Shown here: positions 41,036 to 49,908 of the stretch, one piece after another | Layout: the number at the start of each line of letters is the position of its first letter | Numbering within the stretch: the first letter of the stretch is position 1 | DNA from: Streptomyces mexicanus | Lineage (GTDB): Bacteria > Actinomycetota > Actinomycetes > Streptomycetales > Streptomycetaceae | Assembly: GCF_902506575.1 (NCBI RefSeq) | Contig: NZ_LR732544.1 | Span: forward strand, 1,525,693-1,589,303 | DNA length: 63,611 nucleotides | Direction of reading: 5' to 3' | The notes under the pieces: generated by a model | The model's database searches: none | What the model saw: only the letters and a program-made list of their open reading frames with translations | Told to the model about the DNA's origin: nothing | Position numbers and translations under genes: made by a program

Positions 41036-42768
41036 CCGACGGGCGAGTGCTGGTAGGCGACGGGGTCGGGCAGGCACCGCGGGTCCTCCCACAGCAGTGC
41101 CAGATCGTGCGCCCAGTGCGGTTCGGGGCCGTCGGAGGCGTACGCCTCCTGCCGTAACCCGTGGACGAACGAGGGAAGTTCGCCCGGCGGCAGGTCCGCC
41201 AGGTGCGCGGTCAGGCGGTCCAGGAACGCCCGGCCCCGGCAGTCCGTGTGCGACGGCCCGCCGCGGCAGCCGGAGCGCGGCCAGATCAGCACCGGTACGG
41301 GGGCGTTCAGGCTCGCGGCGAACAGCCGGCGGCCGGCGTCGGTGCGCGGCGGGATGCCGAAGCCGACGATGTCGGCGCCGCCGCTGCGCAGCCCGACGGT
41401 CAGCTTCGTGGGGTCCTGGCCGAGCGCGTCGCAGCGGACCTGGTGCAGCCGCCCCTTGTCCCGGGTGTCCAGGCGCCGCCACTGCTGCGTCAGCTTGCGC
41501 TGGAGCATGCCGCTGCGCCGCCGTTCCAGGTCCAGGACGACGACCGGCGCGAACGAGCCGAGCGGGCTGTCGTCGTCGGCACTGCGGGCCCAGCGCGCCA
41601 CGTCGGTGTTGAGCCAGCGGCGGGGCAGTACGAACGCGATCAGCTCGCGGGCGGCCGGATCGAGGGCGTAGAACGCCTCGTCGATGCGCTCCAGCGCGTA
41701 GCCGCGCACACGGCCGGCCGGCAGGGTGCGCGAGCCCACCAGGCGGCGGTGGCGGCCGTTGTAGACGGAGACCTCGACCAGGAACCGGTCGTCGCCGGAC
41801 CCGCTCGGCGCGATCTCCACCAGGATGGGCGCCCACGCGGGCCGTTCGGCGGGGCGGGGCCCCGGGCGGGTGTCCGGGCCGGAGTGCGGCCACGACCGCA
41901 GCGCGTACCGGGTGGGCGCGGCGGCGGCGAAGTCGGCCAGGCGGGCGGTGAACCGGCGCACGGCCGCCCCGTCGGGCACCTCCGACAGCAGGTACCAGGC
42001 GGCGTCCCACAGCGAGCGGAAGCCGTGCGCGGGCACCGGCGGGCCGAGCGGGCCGACCGCGTCGCGGTACAACTGCTCGGGCCGGCACTCCAGGCGGTCC
42101 TGCCGGGCGACCGCCTCGACCAGGGCGCGCAGCCGTTCCTTGTCGTGCCGCTCGTACTCGGGCGTGGGGATCAGCGCGCCCAGCGGCGGCCAGTAGCGGG
42201 CCATGACGTGGGCGGGCAGCATCCGCCCGTTGCGCACGTCGGGTCGGCGTGCGGCCGCGGACACCATGCCGACCACCTGCCCGGTGTCGGCGAGCGTCAC
42301 CGCGGCGCCGCTGAACCCGGGCGCGAGCGGCTGCCCGTGCCCGGCCCACGCCTCCAGCTGCACCCACTCCCCGGCGATCAACTGGTCGGCGGTGGCCCGG
42401 TACTCGGCGAGCGTGCCCTCGTCGTAGTGGTGCGGGAAACCGTAGGCGATCAGGCGGCGCGGCGGGTCGCCGTAGGCGTCGGACGGCGCGGCGAACTCGG
42501 CCGGTTTCAGCGGCACGGCACGGTCGAGTTCCAGGACGGCCAGGTCGCCGGGGTCGGTGTCGTGGCCCGCCCAGCCGCCGTGCCCGACCACGCGGGCGGT
42601 CAGCTCCCGCTCGGCGCCCCGCAGTTGCGCGAAGGTCACGTCGACGGCGGCCGACTCCGCGCGGTGCACGACGTGCGCGCAGGTCAGCACGTGCCGTTCG
42701 GTGACCAGGAAACCCGAGCCCGTGCGCGGCCCGCACCGGATCCTGGCGTGCCAGGCCGCACTGGTCAT
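41032..42768 (-). CDS. trypsin-like protease with VMAP-C-like domain
   Basis: Protein of 578 residues without a signal peptide, hence an intracellular trypsin-fold protease. The triad is complete: His32 (TCAHV), Asp75 (GDLAVLEL) and Ser153 (PGFSGAAV). The protease ends near residue 200. Residues about 300-570 resemble the C-terminal domain of vWA-MoxR-associated proteins: AWAPILVEIAPSG, ERIDEAFYALDP, ELIAFVLPRRWLNTDVARWA, then a YPVV-type FAPVVVLDLERRR and the late PVPVLIWPRSGC strand. In the described systems the VMAP protein carries the effector, here a protease, and is held by the MoxR partner. ATGA overlaps join it to both neighbours. The VMAP-C assignment rests on motif resemblance. Confidence 0.8.
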   Translation of the reverse strand: MTSAAWHARIRCGPRTGSGFLVTERHVLTCAHVVHRAESAAVDVTFAQLRGAERELTARVVGHGGWAGHDTDPGDLAVLELDRAVPLKPAEFAAPSDAYGDPPRRLIAYGFPHHYDEGTLAEYRATADQLIAGEWVQLEAWAGHGQPLAPGFSGAAVTLADTGQVVGMVSAAARRPDVRNGRMLPAHVMARYWPPLGALIPTPEYERHDKERLRALVEAVARQDRLECRPEQLYRDAVGPLGPPVPAHGFRSLWDAAWYLLSEVPDGAAVRRFTARLADFAAAAPTRYALRSWPHSGPDTRPGPRPAERPAWAPILVEIAPSGSGDDRFLVEVSVYNGRHRRLVGSRTLPAGRVRGYALERIDEAFYALDPAARELIAFVLPRRWLNTDVARWARSADDDSPLGSFAPVVVLDLERRRSGMLQRKLTQQWRRLDTRDKGRLHQVRCDALGQDPTKLTVGLRSGGADIVGFGIPPRTDAGRRLFAASLNAPVPVLIWPRSGCRGGPSHTDCRGRAFLDRLTAHLADLPPGELPSFVHGLRQEAYASDGPEPHWAHDLALLWEDPRCLPDPVAYQHSPVG

Positions 42769-43118
42769 GACGCCGATGAGGTCTCCGCGGTGCCGCCGGA
42801 CCGCCCGGGCGACCAGGACAGCTTGACCATCAGATGGCCCTCGACCGCGCTCTTGGCGATCAGGGCGCCCGCCTCCGCGGACAGCTTCACCCCGAACTCG
42901 ATCTCCACCGCGTCCGGTCGCAGCGTGCCGTCCCGGAAGACCCGCAGCGCGGACTCGGCCGCCGCGCGGACCCCGTCGAGCGCGCCCTCGAAGGTGCGGG
43001 TCGCCTGCACCGCGCCGTCGTCGCCGCGCGCCACGAGGTGCGAGCCGGCCTCCTCGGACGCCGCTTCGACGGCGACCACGGCACCGTCACGGGTCTTGAA
43101 CTCGACGATGTCTTCCAT
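42765..43118 (-). CDS. Trypco1-like (CU044_2847-family) protein
   Basis: Protein of 117 residues. It begins MEDIVEFKTRDGAVVAVEA and ends with VEIEFGVKLSAEAGALIAKSAVEGHLMVKLSW, the pattern of the trypsin-co-occurring domain 1 family: small beta-rich proteins encoded next to trypsin-like proteases in bacterial conflict systems and thought to be adaptors or substrates. GGGAG lies six bases before the ATG. Its TGA overlaps the ATG of the trypsin-VMAP gene, and it is the first gene of that operon. It is divergent from the large subtilisin gene. Confidence 0.8.
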   Translation of the reverse strand: MEDIVEFKTRDGAVVAVEAASEEAGSHLVARGDDGAVQATRTFEGALDGVRAAAESALRVFRDGTLRPDAVEIEFGVKLSAEAGALIAKSAVEGHLMVKLSWSPGRSGGTAETSSAS

Positions 43119-43312
43119 CCCGCTCCCGTCGCGCTGTCGCTGAGCCGCCCCAATGGTACGGAGGGTGCGGGTCCGGTGTCCCGCTTTCCGTGTTCCGTCC
43201 CGTGCGTCACCGGCGGGAACCCGCCATGGCAGCCATCCGCCACGTCCCGTCAACTCCCTTGCCGCGCAGGGCTCGTGACACTGCTCGCAGCACTCTACGA
43301 AGAGAGGCACGC

Positions 43313-46300
43313 ATGAGCAGAGGACCAGTCAGACGCGGGGTGACGCTCCTGGCGGGCGGGCTCGTGATCGCCCTGCTCCCGGCGGGCGCCGGCCAGGCGG
43401 CCGGGAACGCCACGGCGGGCCGCGCCGATCCGGGCGGGGCGGTCGCGCGGACCACGGCGTCCACGGGGGCGGCGCGGACCACGGCTACCCCGCAGGCGGC
43501 GCGGACCGCACGGACCGCGGGGGCCGCCCGCACCGTCACCCTCGTCACCGGGGACAAGGTGACCGTCACCGACCTCGGCGGCGGGAAGAAGACGGTCACC
43601 GTGCAACGGCCCCGGGGAGCCACCGGCGCCGTGCGCACGCAGTCGGCGGGCGGCGACATCAGCGTCGTACCGGACGAGGCGCTGCCGTATCTGCGGGCCG
43701 GCACCCTCGATGGGCGGCTGTTCGACGTCAGCGCGCTGATACGGCAGGGCCTGGCCGACGACGCGACCGGCGAGCTGCCGCTGATCGTCACCTCCGACGG
43801 GACCACCCGGTCCGCCGCCGCCCCGCCCGGCACCCGGCGGGTGCGGTCCCTGCCCAGTGTGCACGGCGCCGCCGTCACCGCCGGCAAGGGACGGGCCGCG
43901 TGGCGGGCCGTCACCCGTGCCGGCGGCGTGGACAAGGTGTGGCTGGACGCGCGGGTGCACGCCGACATGGCGCAGAGCAACGCCCAGATCGGCACCCCGA
44001 CGGCCTGGCAGTCCGGCCTGACCGGCAAGGGCGTCACCGTCGCCGTGCTGGACACCGGCGTCGACACCGGCCACCCGGACCTGTCCGGACGGGTCGGCCG
44101 GACCAAGAGTTTCATCGAGGGCGAGGACGTCGCCGACCGCAACGGCCACGGCACCCACGTCACCTCCACCGTCGGCGGCAGCGGCGCCGCCTCGGACGGC
44201 CAGGAGAAGGGCGTCGCCCCCGAGGCCACGCTCGCCGTCGGCAAGGTCCTCGACGACCAGGGCAACGGCAGCGAGTCGCAGATCATCGCCGGCATGGAGT
44301 GGGCCGCGCGGGACGTGCGCGCGCGGATCGTGTCGATGAGCCTGGGCTCCACCGAACCCAGCGACGGCACCGACCCGATGGCCCGGGCCGTGGACACCCT
44401 CACGCAGGAGACCGGCGCGCTGTTCGTGGTCGCCGCCGGCAACACCGGGGCGCCCTCCTCCATCGGCTCGCCCGGCGCCGCCGACGCCGCGCTCACCGTC
44501 GGCGCGGTGGACTCCGCCGACCGGGCCGCCTACTTCACCAGCGCCGGCCCCCGCTTCGGGGACAACGCCCTCAAGCCCGACCTCGCCGCGCCCGGCGTCG
44601 ACATCCTCGCCGCCCGCTCCCGGCTCACCGAGGGCAGCGGCCCCTACACCACCATGAGCGGCACCTCCATGGCCACGCCCCACGTCGCCGGGGTCGCCGC
44701 ACTGCTCGCCCAGGAGCACCCCGACTGGAGCGGCGCCCACATCAAGGACGCCCTGATGTCCACCTCGCAGCGGCTCGACGCCTCCGCCTACGAGCTGGGC
44801 GCCGGCCGGGTCAGCGTGCCCGACGCCGTGCACGCCGGGATCACCGCCACCGGCAGCGCCGACCTCGGCTTCCACCGCTGGCCGTACGCGTCGGACAAGC
44901 CGGTGACCCGCACCCTGACCTACACCAACTCCTCCGACGAGGACGTCCGCCTGACCCTGTCCGTGACCGGCGCCCCGGACGGGGTCGCCACCCTCGCCGA
45001 CACCACCCTGACCGTCCCCGCGCACGGCTCGGCCTCCACCACGGTCACCGGGAACGGCGACAAGGCGCCCGTCGGGAACACCAGCGGGCAGATCGTCGCC
45101 GCCGACGCGAGCGGAACCCCCGTGGCCCACACGGCGTTCGGGCTGGTCAAGGAGGACGAGCGGTACACGCTGACCGTGCACGTCAAGGACCGCGACGGCG
45201 CCGCCGCGCCCGCCGACCTCACCGTGCAGCAGCTCACCGAGGGCGCCGACCCGGTCCCCGCCCACGTCGGCGACTCCGGCACGCTCCAGCTGCGCCTGAA
45301 GCCGGGCACGTACCCCCTGAGCACCTTCCTCGACGTGCGCGGCAGCCACGGCGCCGCCTCCCTCGGGCTGGGCTTCCTCGCCGCCCCCGAGGTCGTCCTC
45401 GACCGCGACCGCGAGGTCACCCTCGACGGGCGCGAACTGCGCGAGGTCCGCGCCGACGTCCACCGCCGCACCGAGACACGACAGCTGCTCATGGAGTACG
45501 ACCGCACGGCCGGCGGAGCCGACCTGTTCCAGGCCGTGCAGGTGCCGCTGATGTACGACAGCGTCTTCGCCGCGCCGACCGCGAAGGTGACGCAGGGCGG
45601 CTTCGAGTACCGGACGGTGTGGCGCCTGGGCAAGCCGCTGCTGGAGGTCAAGGGCGTCCAGGAGGCGGTGGTGCAGGCGGGCGGCACCCTCCCCGAGGGC
45701 CGCCGCACGCTGCCGCTGGCCGACATCGGCACCGGGGACCTCACCGGCACCGACGTCCGCGGCAAGGCGGTCCTGGCCCGCCTGGCCGACGGCACCGAGC
45801 CGGCCGCGCTCGCCCAGGCTGTGCAGGACGCCGGCGCCGAGGCGCTGTTCGTCACCGACGACACCCCCGGCCGGCTGAGCGCCTGGTGGGGCACCGACAC
45901 CGGCGACCGCCCGCTGCTGATCGCCTCGGTGAACGCCGCCGACGCCGCCCGGCTGCGCGCCGCGCACCGCGTCGACATGACCGGCACCCGCGACACGCCG
46001 TACGTCTACGACCTGTCGCAGGGCCATGTGGGCGCCGTCCCCGACCGCGACCTCACCTACGCGCCCGGCCCGCGCGAACTGGCCGACCTGGCCGTGAAGT
46101 TCCACGCCCGCGGCCCGGTGAGCGGCGGCGAGTTCCGGTACTCGATCACCGACACCTTCCCGATCGGCATCGGCTTCCAGGAGAGCGTCGACTTTCCCGC
46201 CGAGCGCACCGACCACGTCTCCACCGGCCCCGGCCAGCTGTGGACCGAGTCCGTCACGGCCGGTGAGGGCACCTGGGAGGAGCGCAGCGGCCTGGTCCGC

Positions 46301-47020
46301 TACGACGGCGGGAGCCGTCCCACGCTGAACTGGTTCAAGCCGGTGTGGCACCCGTGGCTGGGCACCGGCCTGGGCTGGGGGCAGCGGCGCTCGGGGAACG
46401 TCCTGCAGTTCAACGCGCCCGGCTGGGGCGACTCCGGACCCGACCACACCGGCTTCGGCGACACCTACAGCCCGGACAGCGGCATGACCCAGACCACGAC
46501 GGCCTACCTCGACGGCGAGCAGGTCGACCGGAACGCCGATGCGACCGCGTACGTCTGGGACGCGCCGGCCGACGAGCACACCTACCGGCTCGTCACCGAC
46601 ACCGCGCTGGATCCGGCCCGCTGGGGTCTCGCCACCCGCGGGCACGCCGAGTGGACGTTCCGGTCGGCGGCCACGCCCGAGGACCGCTGGACCGCGCTGC
46701 CGCTGATCAACCTCGCCCTCGACGTGCCCACCGACCTCGCGGGCGACGTCCGGGCGGGCGGGCGGATCCCCGTCGCGCTGGGCGCGCAGTACGTCGCCGG
46801 GGCACCGGAGACGGGCACCGTCGGCCACGGCGCGCTGGAGGTGTCCTACGACGACGGCGTCACCTGGCACCCGGTCCCGCTCACCGGATCCCACGCCTCC
46901 TGGAGCGGCACGCTGACCGTGCCGCGCGACGCCGCCTCCGTGTCGCTGCGGGCCTCCGCGAGCGACGACCGGGGCGGCTCGGTGCGGCAGGAGATCGTCC
47001 GGGCGGCGGGCGTGAAGTAG
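43313..47020 (+). CDS. secreted S8 subtilisin-like serine peptidase, 1235 aa
   Basis: Precursor of 1235 residues with a signal peptide (RRGVTLLAGGLVIALLPAGAGQAAG), an Ala/Thr-rich linker, a propeptide to about residue 220 and a subtilisin domain with the triad Asp247 (VLDTGVDTGHPDL), His279 (NGHGTHVT) and Ser452 (GTSMATPH). About 700 residues of beta-rich C-terminal domains follow, including what may be a PA-like segment near 810-890 (ADIGTGDLTGTDVRGKAVLARL). The overall length and layout are those of large exported Streptomyces subtilases. AGAGAGG precedes the ATG. No cell-wall anchor is seen, so it is secreted. The upstream 194 bp are shared with the divergent Trypco1-like operon. Confidence 0.9.
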   Translation: MSRGPVRRGVTLLAGGLVIALLPAGAGQAAGNATAGRADPGGAVARTTASTGAARTTATPQAARTARTAGAARTVTLVTGDKVTVTDLGGGKKTVTVQRPRGATGAVRTQSAGGDISVVPDEALPYLRAGTLDGRLFDVSALIRQGLADDATGELPLIVTSDGTTRSAAAPPGTRRVRSLPSVHGAAVTAGKGRAAWRAVTRAGGVDKVWLDARVHADMAQSNAQIGTPTAWQSGLTGKGVTVAVLDTGVDTGHPDLSGRVGRTKSFIEGEDVADRNGHGTHVTSTVGGSGAASDGQEKGVAPEATLAVGKVLDDQGNGSESQIIAGMEWAARDVRARIVSMSLGSTEPSDGTDPMARAVDTLTQETGALFVVAAGNTGAPSSIGSPGAADAALTVGAVDSADRAAYFTSAGPRFGDNALKPDLAAPGVDILAARSRLTEGSGPYTTMSGTSMATPHVAGVAALLAQEHPDWSGAHIKDALMSTSQRLDASAYELGAGRVSVPDAVHAGITATGSADLGFHRWPYASDKPVTRTLTYTNSSDEDVRLTLSVTGAPDGVATLADTTLTVPAHGSASTTVTGNGDKAPVGNTSGQIVAADASGTPVAHTAFGLVKEDERYTLTVHVKDRDGAAAPADLTVQQLTEGADPVPAHVGDSGTLQLRLKPGTYPLSTFLDVRGSHGAASLGLGFLAAPEVVLDRDREVTLDGRELREVRADVHRRTETRQLLMEYDRTAGGADLFQAVQVPLMYDSVFAAPTAKVTQGGFEYRTVWRLGKPLLEVKGVQEAVVQAGGTLPEGRRTLPLADIGTGDLTGTDVRGKAVLARLADGTEPAALAQAVQDAGAEALFVTDDTPGRLSAWWGTDTGDRPLLIASVNAADAARLRAAHRVDMTGTRDTPYVYDLSQGHVGAVPDRDLTYAPGPRELADLAVKFHARGPVSGGEFRYSITDTFPIGIGFQESVDFPAERTDHVSTGPGQLWTESVTAGEGTWEERSGLVRYDGGSRPTLNWFKPVWHPWLGTGLGWGQRRSGNVLQFNAPGWGDSGPDHTGFGDTYSPDSGMTQTTTAYLDGEQVDRNADATAYVWDAPADEHTYRLVTDTALDPARWGLATRGHAEWTFRSAATPEDRWTALPLINLALDVPTDLAGDVRAGGRIPVALGAQYVAGAPETGTVGHGALEVSYDDGVTWHPVPLTGSHASWSGTLTVPRDAASVSLRASASDDRGGSVRQEIVRAAGVK

Positions 47021-47102
47021 GCGCCGTGGCAAGGACGTTGGACCTCCGACGGAGTATCCGCGGGGTATCCGGTGGGGGCCTGCGGTCGAACAAGGGAGCA
47101 GG

Positions 47103-47116
47103 TGTTCCCTGGAACA
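47103..47116. promoter_or_regulatory. TGTTCC-CT-GGAACA palindrome
   Basis: Perfect 6-bp arms around CT, about 130 bases before the 19-aa ORF, preceded by two GTATCCG copies 11 bp apart (47054, 47065), one DNA turn. The combination suggests a regulated promoter for the micro-ORF transcript. Confidence 0.45.
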
Positions 47117-47215
47117 GGTGATCGCCGCAGAAGTGATCGCATGCGCCGTGTGGGGCGTTCGATACTGACGGTACGCAAGCGACGGGCTGCAGACCGTAGT
47201 TGGCGTAGGTCCCAC

Positions 47216-47248
47216 ATGAAGCTACGCAAGGAGAAAGCACGATCATGA
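47216..47248 (+). CDS. 10-aa basic upstream ORF
   Basis: ATG at 47216 encodes MKLRKEKARS and its TGA overlaps the ATG of the 19-aa ORF (ATGA). A short hairpin (GCGTAG 47203-47208 with CTACGC 47222-47227) spans its start. GTAGGT provides a weak ribosome binding site. It also covers the strong AAGGAG that serves the 19-aa ORF, so it may act as a control element rather than a protein. Confidence 0.4.
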   Translation: MKLRKEKARS

Positions 47249-47304
47249 ACGTCATCACCAACGTCCTCGCCGGCCTGATCCACCTCGTCGGCTGGCTGGT
47301 CTGA
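47245..47304 (+). CDS. 19-aa hydrophobic small protein
   Basis: The peptide MNVITNVLAGLIHLVGWLV is a single hydrophobic, somewhat amphipathic helix long enough to enter a membrane. AAGGAG lies 11 bases upstream of the ATG, and a perfect 14-bp hairpin follows 20 bases after the TGA, so a short transcript dedicated to it is likely. A 10-aa ORF overlaps its start. Size and character resemble small membrane peptides such as type I toxins or membrane-protein modulators, but nothing in the sequence proves a function. It lies beyond the 3' end of the subtilisin gene and convergent with matB. Confidence 0.65.
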   Translation: MNVITNVLAGLIHLVGWLV

Positions 47305-47323
47305 CGTCCCAGGACACCCACGG

Positions 47324-47358
47324 CGGCGCCGCCTCCCCGTCCCAGGGAGGCGGCGCCG
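47324..47358. terminator. bidirectional terminator between micro-ORF and matB
   Basis: CGGCGCCGCCTCCC (47324-47337) pairs perfectly with GGGAGGCGGCGCCG (47345-47358) around a 7-nt loop. It is 20 bases from the micro-ORF stop and 15 from the matB stop, serving both directions. Confidence 0.8.
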
Positions 47359-47372
47359 TCCGCGTGTGCGCC

Positions 47373-48817
47373 CTACGCGGTGCCCAGCGCCCGCTTCATG
47401 ATCTTCCCCATGTCGTTGCGCGGCAGGACGTCCAGGATCCGCACCACCCGGGGCCGCTTGTGCGGGGCGAGCCGCCGGGCCACGTGGTCGGCCAGCTCCT
47501 CCAGACCGGGCGGGGCGTGCGGGTCGGCCGGGACGATCCAGGCGACGATCCGCTCGCCCAGATCCGCGTCCGGCTCCCCGGTGACGGCGGCCTCGCGCAC
47601 GGCGGGGTGCTCCAGGAGCGCGTTCTCGATCTCCCCGGCACCGATCTTGTACCCGCCGCTCTTGATCAGGTCGGTGGCCTTGCGGCCGACGATGCGCACA
47701 GAGCCGTCGGGGTCGCGCACCGCCATGTCCCCGGTGCGGAAGAACCCGTCGGCGGTGAAGGCGGCGGCCGTCGCGTCGGGGCGGTTCAGGTACTCGGTGA
47801 ACAGGTTCGGCCCGCGCACCTGGATCTCGCCGACCGTCTCCCCGTCCCGCGCCGTGACGGGCGTGCCGTCCTCCTCCACCAGCCGCAGCTCCACGCCCGG
47901 CAGCGGCACCCCGACCGTGCCGGCGCGCGCCTCGCCGTCAACCCGCACGCTGGTGTTCATCAGCGTCTCGGTCATGCCGTACCGCTCGATGACGCGCCGC
48001 CCGGTGGCGGCCGCGATCCGCTCGTGGTCGTGCACGGGCAGCGCCGCGGACCCGGAGACCAGCAACCGGGCCCCCGCCAGCGCCTCGGCCAGCCCCGGGC
48101 CGCCCGGCAGCGCCTCCGCGATCCGGTGGTACATCGTGGGCACGCCGAACAGCATCGTCGCGCCGTCGTTCAGTCCCCGCGCCACGCCCTCGGTGGGGAA
48201 CCGGCCCAGGTGGCGGACGGACCCGCCGCGCCGCAGCGGGCCGAGGATGCCGAGCACCAGGCCGTGCACGTGGAACAGCGGCAGCCCGTGCACCAGCACG
48301 TCCCGCGCCGTCCACCGCCAGGCGTCGGCGAGCGCGTCCAGGGTGGCGGCCACGGCCCGGCGCGGGAGGACGGCGCCCTTGGGCGGGCCGGTGGTGCCGG
48401 AGGTGTAGACGATCAGGGCCGGGTCGCCGTCCTCGGCGTCCGCCGCGGGCACGGGCCCCACCGCGCGCACATCGACGTCGATCCGCTCCAGGCCGGCCAG
48501 CACGCCGGGCAGGTCGGCGCCGGGCGCGGCCAGACCGCCGCCGGGGCGCTGTCGGCCACGATGTGCCCGAGTTCCTTCTCGCCGGACTTCGGGTTCAGCG
48601 GCACGGCGGCCACCCCGGCCAGCAGCGTGCCCACCACCGCGACGGCCGTGTGAAGCGTGGGCGTCGCCCACACGGCGACCCGGCCCCGACCCCGCACCCG
48701 CGCGCCGACGGCACCGGCCGCCGCCGCGAGTTCCCGGTAGGTCAGCGACCGGTCACCGAAGCGCAGGGCCTCCCGCGCGGCGGGATCGTCTGTCAGGGAC
48801 GGAAAGAGAGAGGACAC
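47373..48817 (-). pseudogene. matB: malonyl-CoA synthetase, interrupted by a one-base frameshift
   Basis: Two reading frames together give one acyl-CoA synthetase of about 481 residues very like Streptomyces MatB, which makes malonyl-CoA or methylmalonyl-CoA from the free acid. The N-terminal part (SSLFPSLTDDPAAREALRFG to HIVADSAPAAV) is in one frame from a GTG at 48817 with GAGGAG 8 bases upstream. From near 48533 the protein continues in another frame as LAAPGADLPGVLAGLERIDVDV, with intact YTSGTTGPPKG, ERYGMTET and the catalytic Lys in NDMGKIMKR. The two fit exactly if one C is restored in what should read GTCCTG on the coding strand. Either a true null allele or a sequencing error. Confidence 0.82.
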
Positions 48818-48927
48818 GCGGCGGACTCCTCGAAGGTCGCGGGGACAGCGGGACGACACCCCGTTCCTACACCAGTGTTAGCGTGCGAGGCGTTCCGCCC
48901 CCGGCCGCCGTGAAGAGGGAGACCGCC

Positions 48928-49818
48928 GTGCCGCGCATCGCACTCGCCACCTACGACCCTGAGGGCGCGCCGAACCGGGACCGCGACCTGCCCGTACTGG
49001 TGGACGCCCTGCGGGACGCCGGGGCCGATGCGCAGGCCCTGCCCTGGGACGCGCCGGACGTCGACTGGGCCGCGTTCGACCTGGTCGTCATGCGCTCCAC
49101 CTGGGACTACACCTGGCGCACCGCCGAGTTCCTGGCGTGGGCCGAGCGGTGCGGGAAGCTGACCCGGCTCGCCAACCCGGTGGACGTCGTGCGCTGGAAC
49201 ACCGACAAGCGCTACCTCGGCGACCTCGCCGCCGCCGGTGTGCCCGTGGTCCCCACCCGCTACCTCGCCCCCGGCGACACCCCGGCCGCCGACGACCTGC
49301 CCGCCGCGGGCGACTTCGTCGTCAAGCCCGCCTACGGGGCCGGCGCCCGCCTCGCCGCCCGGTACACGCCCGCCGAACGGCAGACCGCCGTCGCCCAGGT
49401 GGCGCGCCTGCACGCCGAGGGCCTGACCGCGATGGTGCAGCCCTACCTCACCCGGATCGACGTCAGCGGCGAGCGGGCGCTGCAGTTCTACGGCGGCCGG
49501 CTGGTGCACGCCAGCCGCAAGCGGGCCGTCCTGAGCCCCGGCACGCCCTACGACGCGGACAAGGTGGCCCACCCGGACCTGCGGCCGTGGACGCCGAGTA
49601 CGGCCGAACGCGCGGTCGCCGAACGGGCGCTGGCCGCGGTGCCGGGCGGCGCCGGGCTGCTGTACGCCCGCGTGGACCTGGTGGACGGCGACGACGGCGA
49701 CCCCCGCGTGATGGGGCTGGAACTGGTCGAGCCGAACCTGTTCCTGTGGCTGCACCCGCAGTCCGTGCCGGCGGTGGCGCCCGCGATCCTCCCCGCGGCG
49801 GTCGCGCCCGCCGGCTGA
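48928..49818 (+). CDS. ATP-grasp domain protein
   Basis: Protein of 296 residues of the RimK/glutathione-synthetase-like ATP-grasp type. It begins PRIALATYDPEGAPNRDRDLPVLVDALRDAG, has the lysine of the first grasp motif in DFVVKPAYGAGA, the linker MVQPYLTRIDVSGERALQF and the Mg-binding segment LYARVDLVDG...LELVEPNLFL. The family ligates an amine to an acyl phosphate; the substrate is not evident. The GTG at 48928 has GAGGGAG seven bases upstream. It is divergent from matB (110 bp apart) and convergent with the unrecognised gene. Confidence 0.83.
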   Translation: MPRIALATYDPEGAPNRDRDLPVLVDALRDAGADAQALPWDAPDVDWAAFDLVVMRSTWDYTWRTAEFLAWAERCGKLTRLANPVDVVRWNTDKRYLGDLAAAGVPVVPTRYLAPGDTPAADDLPAAGDFVVKPAYGAGARLAARYTPAERQTAVAQVARLHAEGLTAMVQPYLTRIDVSGERALQFYGGRLVHASRKRAVLSPGTPYDADKVAHPDLRPWTPSTAERAVAERALAAVPGGAGLLYARVDLVDGDDGDPRVMGLELVEPNLFLWLHPQSVPAVAPAILPAAVAPAG

Positions 49819-49908
49819 CGTGCCGTCGGCCGACTTCGCCCCGGCCGGCCCTCCGCCGGCCGACCTGTCGCGGCTGGACTGCGCCTCGGGTCCGGCCGGC
49901 CCGGCCCG

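Noticed and set aside
43295..47215. 1306-codon open frame opposite the subtilisin gene
   Set aside because: Shadow of a clear S8 peptidase; translation is low-complexity.
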